Below are positions 1 through 6,488 of a stretch of 64,000 bases of DNA, in pieces. Position 1 is the stretch's first letter. Each line of letters begins with the position of its first letter. Source of the DNA: Aeromicrobium tamlense (GTDB lineage: Bacteria > Actinomycetota > Actinomycetes > Propionibacteriales > Nocardioidaceae); assembly GCF_013408555.1 (NCBI RefSeq), contig NZ_JACBZN010000001.1, positions 3,038,001 to 3,102,000 on the forward strand, given 5' to 3'. A program made the position numbers and the translations under genes. Below the pieces are notes generated by a model. It searched no databases. It was given only the letters and a program-made list of their open reading frames with translations, and was not told where the DNA came from.

Positions 1-79
1 CGAGCAGGCGCGCGGTGTCGTCGGCTCGCTCCAGGTAGCGGCCGATCCAGAAGAGCGACTCGGCGATGCGGCTGAGCAT
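1..79 (-). CDS. alpha-E domain protein (partial, N-terminus only)
   Basis: Only the first 26 codons lie in the window; the gene runs off the left edge. The protein begins MLSRIAESLFWIGRYLERAD, the usual opening of alpha-E (DUF403) proteins. Its ATG overlaps the stop of the upstream ATP-grasp gene as ATGA, so the two are translationally coupled. In this family the alpha-E protein is normally encoded right after a circularly permuted ATP-grasp protein; the pair is thought to make or modify a peptide, but the substrate is not known. Confidence 0.8.
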   Translation of the reverse strand, partial: MLSRIAESLFWIGRYLERADDTARLL

Positions 80-1608
80 CAGGCCTCCCCCCTCAGCGGA
101 GCGGTGATCGGTGCCATGGTCTGCGTGCTGGTGACGGGGTCGAGGTCGTCGTCGGGCTCCTCGATCGGCTCGGTGGGCCGGGCCAGCACCCACGTGTCCT
201 TCGAGCCGCCGCCGCGGCTGGAGTTCACGATCAGCTCGCCCTCGGGAAGCGCCACGCGGGTGAGGCCGCCGGGCAGGACCCACACGTCGTCGCCGTCGTT
301 GACCGCGAACGGGCGCAGGTCGACGTGACGCGGACGGATGCCGTCCTCCACGAGCGTGGGCACGGTGGACAGCGAGATCACCGGCTGGGCGATCCAGTCG
401 CGCGGCGCCGCGATGACCTTGGCGCGCAGCTCGTCGAGCTCCTCGCCGGTGGCCGACGGGCCGATCACGATGCCCTTGCCGCCCGAGCCGTCGACCGGCT
501 TGAGCACGAGCTCGTCGAGGCGGTCGAGCACCTCCTCGCGCTGTTCGGCGTCGCCGCAGCGCCACGTGTCGACGTTGCGCAGGATCGGCTCCTCGTGCAG
601 GTAGTACCGGATCAGGTCGGGCACGTAGGTGTAGAGCAGCTTGTCGTCGGCGACGCCGTTGCCGACCGCGTTGGCGATCGTCACGTTGCCGGCGCGCGCG
701 GCGTTGATGAGGCCGGGGACGCCCAGCGCGGAGTCGGCGCGGAACGACAGCGGGTCGAGGAAGTCGTCGTCGATGCGGCGGTAGATGACGTGCACCGGCG
801 CGAGGCCGTCGGTGGTGCGCATCATGACGCGGCCGCCGTGGCACACCAGGTCGCGGCCCTCGACGAGCTCGACGCCCATCGTGCGCGCCAGCAGCGTGTG
901 CTCGAAGTACGCGGAGTTGTAGACGCCGGGGGTCAGGACGACGACGGTCGGGTCGCTCACGCCGGCGGGCGCCGCGGCGCGCAGGGCCGAGAGCAGCTGG
1001 CGCGAGTAGCGCGCGACGGGCCGGATGCGGTGGTCGGCGAAGACCTCGGGCAGGCCGCTGGACATCGCACGGCGGTTGGTCATGACGTAGGAGACGCCCG
1101 ACGGCACGCGCGCGTTGTCCTCCAGCACGCGGAAGTCGCCGTTCCCATCGCGGATCAGGTCGATGCCCGAGACGTGGATCCGCACGCCGTTCGCGGGGTC
1201 GATGCCGGCGACGACGCGGTGGTAGTGGCTCGAGGTCACGACGGTCTCGCGCGGGACGACGCCGTCGCGGAAGAGCTCTCCGGCGCCGTACGCGTCGGCC
1301 AGGAACGCCTCGAGCGCCTTGACCCGCTGCTTGACGCCGGCCTCGACCTCGTCCCAGGCGTCGGCCTCGATGATGCGCGGCACGATGTCGAGCGGGAAGG
1401 GTCGCTCCTCGCCCGCGACGCCGAACGTGATGCCCTGCTCGAGGTAGGACGAGGCGAGCCCGTCGGCCCGCTGACGGACCTCCTCGGGCGGCATCTTGCC
1501 GAAGGCCGCGTGCACGGCGGTGTAGAGGTCGCGGACGCCCGACTCGCCGTACATCTCGTCGTAGCCCGCGACGGGTCCGTATCCCTCGAACAGCTGCGCC
1601 TCGGTCAC
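79..1608 (-). CDS. circularly permuted ATP-grasp family protein
   Basis: A 509-residue protein of the CP-ATPgrasp (DUF404/DUF407) family. The N-terminal part carries the conserved AFLADAYG region, and the ATP-grasp glycine-rich loop (LKPVDGSGGKG) lies near residue 370. The family probably catalyses ATP-dependent amide ligation; the acceptor is unknown. It forms an operon with the alpha-E gene that follows (ATGA overlap). The GTG at 1608 has no Shine-Dalgarno, but TAAGGT lies exactly six bases upstream, which supports a leaderless transcript starting at the GTG. The family call is firm; the exact reaction is not. Confidence 0.85.
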   Translation of the reverse strand: MTEAQLFEGYGPVAGYDEMYGESGVRDLYTAVHAAFGKMPPEEVRQRADGLASSYLEQGITFGVAGEERPFPLDIVPRIIEADAWDEVEAGVKQRVKALEAFLADAYGAGELFRDGVVPRETVVTSSHYHRVVAGIDPANGVRIHVSGIDLIRDGNGDFRVLEDNARVPSGVSYVMTNRRAMSSGLPEVFADHRIRPVARYSRQLLSALRAAAPAGVSDPTVVVLTPGVYNSAYFEHTLLARTMGVELVEGRDLVCHGGRVMMRTTDGLAPVHVIYRRIDDDFLDPLSFRADSALGVPGLINAARAGNVTIANAVGNGVADDKLLYTYVPDLIRYYLHEEPILRNVDTWRCGDAEQREEVLDRLDELVLKPVDGSGGKGIVIGPSATGEELDELRAKVIAAPRDWIAQPVISLSTVPTLVEDGIRPRHVDLRPFAVNDGDDVWVLPGGLTRVALPEGELIVNSSRGGGSKDTWVLARPTEPIEEPDDDLDPVTSTQTMAPITAPLRGEA

Positions 1609-1710
1609 GAGACCACCTTAGGGGCGGTTTGTCACTTGCACGTTTCGGCGAGCGTTCACCCCGGAATGACCGCGTTCTGGTTACGCTTCGTAGCGGAAAG
1701 GGGCGCGCCC

Positions 1711-2145
1711 ATGACCGCTGGTGACGTCTTGGTGCTCAACGCGAGCTACGAACCTCTGCAGCGCGTGTCGCTGCGCCACGCGATCAAGATGCTGGTGCGC
1801 GAGGTGGCGGTCATCGAGGAGGCGGCCGACGACTCGTTCGGCCCCTTCCCCCGGCCCCGGGTGCTGCGCCTGGTCCGCTACGTCGTCGCGCGGTGGATGC
1901 ACCGCCGCTCGCACCTGTGCACGAAGAGCGCCATCAAGGCCCGCGACCGCTCGTGCGCCTACTGCGGCGGCCTGGCCGAGACCGTCGACCACGTGATCCC
2001 GCGCTCGCGCGGCGGGGCGCTCACGTGGGAGAACGCCGTCGCGGCCTGCCTGCGCTGCAACCACAAGAAGGGGAACCGCACCCCGGCCGAGGCCGGCATG
2101 CCCCTGCTCATCACCCCGTCGCGCCCGGCCTCGTTCGTCGCCTGA
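1711..2145 (+). CDS. HNH endonuclease
   Basis: A 144-residue HNH protein of the type widespread in Actinobacteria as a single-domain gene. The N-terminus MTAGDVLVLNASYEPLQRV is the family signature. The nuclease core follows: CAYCGG, the DHVIPRSRGG histidine motif, an N in WENAVAAC, and CLRCNHKKGNRTP. The two CxxC pairs should bind a structural zinc. An in-frame ATG at 1666 exists, but the ATG at 1711 matches the family N-terminus and has a GGAAAGG upstream. The role in the cell is not established; it could be a repair or defence nuclease. Confidence 0.85.
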   Translation: MTAGDVLVLNASYEPLQRVSLRHAIKMLVREVAVIEEAADDSFGPFPRPRVLRLVRYVVARWMHRRSHLCTKSAIKARDRSCAYCGGLAETVDHVIPRSRGGALTWENAVAACLRCNHKKGNRTPAEAGMPLLITPSRPASFVA

Positions 2146-2186
2146 TCCGCCTGCTGGACGGCCGGGTGACCCCGCTCGCCACATCG

Positions 2187-2202
2187 GTTAGGCTCGCCTA
2201 AC
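2187..2202 (+). promoter_or_regulatory. IdeR/DtxR-type iron box
   Basis: GTTAGGCTCGCCTAAC is an almost perfect inverted repeat and matches the half-site TTAGG...CCTAA of actinobacterial DtxR/IdeR operators. It lies 17 bases upstream of the ATG at 2219, between likely promoter elements and the Shine-Dalgarno GAGGAGGAG. Iron-loaded IdeR would be expected to repress the siderophore-interacting gene that follows. Confidence 0.8.
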
Positions 2203-2218
2203 TCGACGAGGAGGAGCC

Positions 2219-3043
2219 ATGGCGAAGGCGAGCGAGCTGGTCAAGCCGGACCGTCAGCAGCTGATCCGGCTGGAGGTCCTGCGGAGCGAGCGGATCTCGC
2301 CGCACTTCCAGCGCGTCACGGTCGGCGGCGGGTCGATCGAGCAGTTCACGCCGATGGGCTGGGACCAGTGGTTCCGCATGTTCATCCCCACCGCTGGCGA
2401 GACCGGACTCGACCAGCTGCCCGACCGGGTCAACCTGCTCGGCTACCTGCGCTACCTGCGGATCGACAAGGGCGAGCGGCCCGTGCTGCGGAACTACACG
2501 GTGCGGGCGTTCCGGTCCGTCGGCGTCGACGGGCCCGAGCTGGACATCGACTTCGTCCTGCACGGCAACGTCGAGGACGGCACCGCCGGCCCCGCCTCGA
2601 CGTGGGCGCAGACCTGCCGGCCGGGCGACCCGATCGGCATCGTCGACGAGGGCATCGCGTTCAACCCCGGCCGCGGGACCGACCGCGTGCTGCTGCTGGC
2701 CGACGAGACCGGCGTGCCCGCGGTGGCGGGCGTCCTGTCCAGCCTGCCGGACTCCGCGACCGGCACCGCCATCCTCGAGGTGCCGACGCAGGAGGACCGG
2801 TTCGACCTGTCCCACCCGCCGGGCGTCGACGTGTGGTGGCTCAGCCGTCCCCCGGAGGCGCACGCAGGCGACATCGCCCTGCCGGCCCTGGTCACCGTCC
2901 CACCCGGCACCGACGTGCACGCGTTCCTCGTCGGCGAGCAGTCGATGGTGCAGGGGGCCCGCCGCCACCTCGTCGCCGCCGGCGTCCCCAAGGACCGGAT
3001 CAGCTTCGTCGGCTACTGGCGCCGCGGCGCCGCCGGCCACTGA
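2219..3043 (+). CDS. siderophore-interacting FAD protein (SIP)
   Basis: A 274-residue flavoprotein of the SIP/ViuB family, which reduces ferric siderophores in the cytoplasm with NAD(P)H and so releases iron. The FAD-binding motif RNYTVRAF is near residue 90, and the C-terminal NAD(P)H-binding half ends in FVGYWRRG, typical of the family. The ATG has a strong Shine-Dalgarno (GAGGAGGAG). An iron box directly upstream argues for repression when iron is plentiful. The next gene, convergent, is a second member of the same family, also with an iron box. No siderophore receptor or biosynthesis gene is visible in the window. Confidence 0.88.
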   Translation: MAKASELVKPDRQQLIRLEVLRSERISPHFQRVTVGGGSIEQFTPMGWDQWFRMFIPTAGETGLDQLPDRVNLLGYLRYLRIDKGERPVLRNYTVRAFRSVGVDGPELDIDFVLHGNVEDGTAGPASTWAQTCRPGDPIGIVDEGIAFNPGRGTDRVLLLADETGVPAVAGVLSSLPDSATGTAILEVPTQEDRFDLSHPPGVDVWWLSRPPEAHAGDIALPALVTVPPGTDVHAFLVGEQSMVQGARRHLVAAGVPKDRISFVGYWRRGAAGH

Positions 3044-3045
3044 CC

Positions 3046-3147
3046 GCGCCTCCGGCGCGCGAGATCTGTAGCGGTAACCACCGTTTCTCCGGCAGATCGG
3101 CCGAAAAAGGGTGGACAGCCCTACACATCTGGCCCGCCGGAGGCGGG
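3046..3147. repeat. composite hairpin repeat, copy 1
   Basis: Core at 3062-3130 (69 nt) is a long imperfect palindrome: left arm AGATCTGTAGCGGTA..CCACC, right arm GGTGGACAGCCCTACACATCT without its first base. It is flanked by a small hairpin on each side (GCGCC-TCC-GGCGC at 3046-3058; CCCGCC-GGA-GGCGGG at 3133-3147). It sits between the convergent SIP genes and may serve as a bidirectional terminator. The same architecture recurs at 5284-5386 and 41475-41578. Confidence 0.8.
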
Positions 3148-3149
3148 AC

Positions 3150-4040
3150 TCAAAGGCCGACGGACTCGTAGATCGTGTCGAGCTCGTCGAGGTAGGCGCC
3201 CTCGTCCTCGCCGGCGCGCTGGTAGGCCTCCATGGCCTGGGCCTGCACCTGCTCGGCGACCTGCTGGTAGCGCGCGTTCCACTTCTCGGCCTCGATCTGC
3301 CAGTAGCCGCAGGTGTAGAACGACGTCTGCGGCCAGCCGAGCTCGCGCCGCAGGTGCTTGCGGGTGGCGCGTCCGGCGCGGGCCTCGCCGGCCACCCAGA
3401 CGTAGCGACCGGACGGGTCGGCGGGCAGGTCGCGTCCGCGGACGACGGCCTCGATCGCATCGGGGATGTCGTGGTCGTTCTCAACGACCTGCCACGTCAC
3501 CGCGACGTCGGCGACGGACGGCAGCGGGACCTCGTCGGCGGCATCGGTGAGGACGACGTGCACGTCAGCGCGGACCTCGGGCTCGAGACCACGCAGGATG
3601 CGCGCGAGCGCGGGCACGCCGGTGAGGTCGCATACGAGCAGCTGGTCGGTGGCGTCCGCCGCGGGGCGGTAGAGGCCGTGCGGCTCGAGGATGCCGACAC
3701 GGTCGCCAGGCTCGCACTTGCGGGCCCAGTCGGAGCCGACGCCGTGGTCGTGCAGAGCGACGTCGATGTCCACGCGCACGCGGCCGTCGACGATGCGGTG
3801 GTCGGAGATCGTGTAGACGCGGGGCACGAGCTCCTCGGCGCCCTCGGGGTACGTGATCGACCAGTCCTCACCGATCTCGGGCAGCACCACCGGTGCACCG
3901 GGACGCGGCGGCAGCAGTAGGCGGACGTACTCGTCCGGGATGCCCGTGGACTCCCACGCGTCGATGTCACCCAGGGTGATCGAGACGAGGTGGGGGGTCA
4001 GGACACGGCGACCGAGCACGGTCGCGACAAAGGTCTTCAC
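3150..4040 (-). CDS. siderophore-interacting FAD protein (SIP)
   Basis: A 296-residue SIP-family ferric-siderophore reductase. The FAD motif RVYTISDHR lies near residue 75 and the C-terminal block FYTCGYWQ near residue 240. After that comes a 45-residue acidic and Gln-rich helical tail found in the longer SIPs. The frame is open to 4130, but the GTG at 4040 has a GGAGGA six bases upstream and starts with the family N-terminus, so it is chosen. An iron box at 4113-4128 lies about 73 bases upstream. Two SIPs side by side suggest different siderophore substrates or different electron donors; which is which cannot be told here. Confidence 0.88.
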   Translation of the reverse strand: MKTFVATVLGRRVLTPHLVSITLGDIDAWESTGIPDEYVRLLLPPRPGAPVVLPEIGEDWSITYPEGAEELVPRVYTISDHRIVDGRVRVDIDVALHDHGVGSDWARKCEPGDRVGILEPHGLYRPAADATDQLLVCDLTGVPALARILRGLEPEVRADVHVVLTDAADEVPLPSVADVAVTWQVVENDHDIPDAIEAVVRGRDLPADPSGRYVWVAGEARAGRATRKHLRRELGWPQTSFYTCGYWQIEAEKWNARYQQVAEQVQAQAMEAYQRAGEDEGAYLDELDTIYESVGL

Positions 4041-4112
4041 GAGGATTCCTCCGATGTTTCGGCCGCGAGGCCGACGGCCCGGAACGACGGTCGGGCCCGT
4101 CCGGGGTGCTTC

Positions 4113-4128
4113 GTTAGGAGAGCCTAAC
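4113..4128. promoter_or_regulatory. IdeR/DtxR-type iron box in a divergent promoter
   Basis: GTTAGGAGAGCCTAAC is an inverted repeat of the TTAGG/CCTAA type. It lies between the SIP gene (minus, GTG at 4040) and the FemX-like gene (plus, GTG at 4154). For the SIP gene it is a conventional operator. It is also only 25 bases from the FemX start and 13 bases upstream of the likely FemX -10 (TAGCCT, 4142-4147), so it might affect both genes. Confidence 0.75.
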
Positions 4129-4153
4129 AAACATTGTTGGATAGCCTCGAGCC

Positions 4154-5266
4154 GTGAGCTTGCACGTACGGACCATCGGACCCGATCAGCACCTGGCGTT
4201 CGTCGCCTCGCGCGGTTCCGCGAGTTTCCTGCAGACGCCCGCGTGGGCGGCGGTCAAGGGCGAATGGCGCGGGGAGTCGATCGGCTGGTTCCGGCGCGAC
4301 GAGCTCGTCGGCGTCGGCCTCGTCCTCTACCGCCAGGTGCCGAAGCTGAAGCGCTACCTGGCCTACCTGCCCGAGGGTCCGGTCCTCGACTGGAGCGGCG
4401 ACGTCGCCGAGGCGCTCGACGCGATGCGCACCCACCTCAAGGCGAACGGCGCGTTCGGCATTCGCATGGGTCCCGCGCTGGTGACCCGCCGCTGGGGCGC
4501 CGCCACGCTCAAGGCCGCGCTGGCCGACGACGTCCTCACCCGGCTCGGTGACGTCCCCGCCGACCACACCGACGACGCCGCGGTCGCGGTGGCCGACCAG
4601 CTGCGCTCGCTGGGCTGGAAGGAGCAGGCCGCCGAGGGCGGCTTCTCCGCAGGGCAGCCGAAGTACAACTTCCAGGTGCCGCTGGCCGGCCGCTCGGAGG
4701 ACGACGTCCTCGCCGGCATGAACCAGCTGTGGCGCCGCAACATTCGCAAGGCCGCGAAGCAGGGCGTCGAGGTCACCACGGGTATCCGCGAGGACCTCGC
4801 CGAGTTCCACCGCGTGTACGTCGAGACCGCCGAGCGCGACCACTTCACGCCGCGGCCGCTGTCGTACTTCGAGACGATGTGGGACGCGATGACCGCCGAG
4901 GACCCGCAGCGGCTGCGGCTCTACCTCGCCCGCCACGAGGGCGACCTCGTCGCCGCCACCACGCTCGTGCAGGTGGGCACGCACGCCTGGTACTCCTACG
5001 GCGCGTCCACCACCGCGAAGCGCGAGGTCCGCGGCTCGAACGCGGTGCAGTGGCAGATGATGCGCGACTCGCTCGCGGGCGGCGCCGAGGTCTACGACCT
5101 GCGCGGCATCACCGACACGCTCGACACCGACGACTCCCACGTGGGCCTGCTGCAGTTCAAGGTCGGCACGGGCGGCGAGGCCGTGGAGTACCTCGGCGAG
5201 TGGGACCTGCCCATCAACAAGCCGCTGTACGCCGCCTTCACCGCCTACATGAAGCGCCGCGGCTGA
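4154..5266 (+). CDS. FemX-like peptidoglycan bridge aminoacyltransferase
   Basis: A 370-residue FemABX-family protein built of two GNAT-like halves. Recognisable blocks are FLQTPAWAAVK (residues about 25-36), YLAYLPEGPVLDW, the substrate-binding WRRNIRKAAKQGVEV, and YDLRGI..LQFKVGTGGE near the C-terminus. Family members add the first amino acid of the interpeptide bridge to lipid II from aminoacyl-tRNA; in actinomycetes with LL-diaminopimelate this is usually one glycine (inference for this strain). The GTG start lacks a Shine-Dalgarno but has TAGCCT exactly six bases upstream. An alanine-racemase-like gene follows, a known pairing. Confidence 0.88.
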   Translation: MSLHVRTIGPDQHLAFVASRGSASFLQTPAWAAVKGEWRGESIGWFRRDELVGVGLVLYRQVPKLKRYLAYLPEGPVLDWSGDVAEALDAMRTHLKANGAFGIRMGPALVTRRWGAATLKAALADDVLTRLGDVPADHTDDAAVAVADQLRSLGWKEQAAEGGFSAGQPKYNFQVPLAGRSEDDVLAGMNQLWRRNIRKAAKQGVEVTTGIREDLAEFHRVYVETAERDHFTPRPLSYFETMWDAMTAEDPQRLRLYLARHEGDLVAATTLVQVGTHAWYSYGASTTAKREVRGSNAVQWQMMRDSLAGGAEVYDLRGITDTLDTDDSHVGLLQFKVGTGGEAVEYLGEWDLPINKPLYAAFTAYMKRRG

Positions 5267-5283
5267 CCTCGTCCTGACGGCAC

Positions 5284-5386
5284 GCGGGCTCGCCCGCGCC
5301 AGATCTGTAGCGGTAACCACCGTTTTTCGGCCGATCCGCCTGAGAAAAGGTGGATACCGCTACACATCTCGCCCGCCGGAGGCGGG
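5284..5386. repeat. composite hairpin repeat, copy 2
   Basis: The core at 5301-5369 is again 69 nt; the first 25 bases are identical to copy 1. Arms pair almost perfectly (AGATCTGTAGCGGTA..CCACC with GGTGGATACCGCTACACATC plus T). Flanking hairpins are GCGGGC-TC-GCCCGC (5284-5297) and CCCGCC-GGA-GGCGGG (5372-5386). The interior between the arms matches the reverse complement of copy 1's interior rather than its forward sequence. It lies between the FemX-like gene and the next plus-strand gene. Confidence 0.8.
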
Positions 5387-5416
5387 ACCTCGGGAGCGGT
5401 CCGGAATGATGGAGCC

Positions 5417-6451
5417 ATGGCGTTCGACCTCGAGATCCGTGCCGCCGACTGGCGGGCCCACCTGGCCGCGACCCACGCCGCCCTGCCGGGGCTCGTGCCG
5501 GTCGTCAAGGGCAACGGCTACGGCCTCGGGCGCCAGCGACTCGCGCACGAGGCCAGCCGGCTCGGCGCCGACCTGATCGCCGTCGGCACGTACGAGGAGG
5601 CCCACGAGCTGCTCGGCTCGTTCCTCGGCGACGTGCAGGTGCTGACGCCGTGGCGCCCGTTCCTGCCGCGCGTGGCCGACCCCCGGCTCGTGCACACGCT
5701 CGGCCGCCTCGCGGACATCCCCGCCCTCGCCCAGCAGCAGCCCGGTGCGCGCGTGGTCGTCGAGATCGAGACGTCGATGGCACGCCACGGCTTCGACCGC
5801 CACCACCTCGCCGAGGCCGCCCGCGCGATCGCGGAGGCCGGCCTCACGGTCGAGGGCTTCGCGATGCACCTGCCGATGACCGGCGGCAACCTCGACGAGG
5901 CCCGCCTGTGGTGCGCCGTCCTGGAGGCGTCGGCCCTCGAGACCACCACCGTCTTCTGCTCGCACCTGACCCTGACCGAGCTCGAGCAGCTGCGCGGCGA
6001 GCGTCCGAACCTCACGCTGCGCCCCCGCGTGGGCACGCAGCTGTGGCTGGGCCGGCTGGACACCCTTGCCGTGCGCGCCACCGTGATGGACGTCCACACC
6101 GTGCAGCGTGGCGAGCGGATCGGCTACCGCCAGGGCCGCGTGCCCCGCGCCGGCCACGTGCTGGTGATCGCCGGCGGCACCAGCCACGGCATCGGCCTCG
6201 AGGCGCCGCGCGCGGTCGCCGGGGTCGCGGGTCGCGGCAAGGCCGCCGCCAAGGGAGGCCTCGCGGCCGCCGGGCTCGCCCTCTCACCGTTCACGATCGA
6301 CGGCAAGCTGCGCTGGTTCGCCGAGCCCCCGCACATGCAGGCCAGCATGGTGCTGCTGCCCGAGGGCGCGAAGCTGCCCGCCGTCGGCGACACCGTGACG
6401 GCGCAGGTGCGCTACACGATCGCCAGCTTCGACACCGTCCGCGAGATCTGA
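5417..6451 (+). CDS. alanine-racemase-like PLP protein
   Basis: A 344-residue fold-III PLP protein related to alanine racemase. The PLP lysine is K31 in PVVKGNGYG. RHGF near residue 124 and the IGYRQGR block near 235, which probably carries the catalytic-type tyrosine, are also visible. It is somewhat shorter than a normal Alr and has an Ala/Gly-rich insert near residues 265-295. In actinomycetes such proteins are often encoded next to femX, as here, so a role in precursor amino acid supply for cell-wall bridges is plausible but unproven. The ATG has AATGAT six bases upstream. A convergent terminator follows. Confidence 0.78.
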   Translation: MAFDLEIRAADWRAHLAATHAALPGLVPVVKGNGYGLGRQRLAHEASRLGADLIAVGTYEEAHELLGSFLGDVQVLTPWRPFLPRVADPRLVHTLGRLADIPALAQQQPGARVVVEIETSMARHGFDRHHLAEAARAIAEAGLTVEGFAMHLPMTGGNLDEARLWCAVLEASALETTTVFCSHLTLTELEQLRGERPNLTLRPRVGTQLWLGRLDTLAVRATVMDVHTVQRGERIGYRQGRVPRAGHVLVIAGGTSHGIGLEAPRAVAGVAGRGKAAAKGGLAAAGLALSPFTIDGKLRWFAEPPHMQASMVLLPEGAKLPAVGDTVTAQVRYTIASFDTVREI

Positions 6452-6453
6452 GA

Positions 6454-6483
6454 GGCCCGCCCACCCCGAGGGGTGAGCGGGCC
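6454..6483. terminator. bidirectional terminator hairpin
   Basis: GGCCCGC (6454-6460) pairs with GCGGGCC (6477-6483), and inside them CACCCC pairs with GGGGTG. It lies between the convergent racemase-like and PBP genes. Confidence 0.7.
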
Positions 6484-6488
6484 CCGGC

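Noticed and set aside
325..2145. 606-codon plus-strand frame across the ATP-grasp gene
   Set aside because: Only its last 144 codons are a real protein (HNH). The rest is the antisense shadow of the ATP-grasp gene, with no family features.
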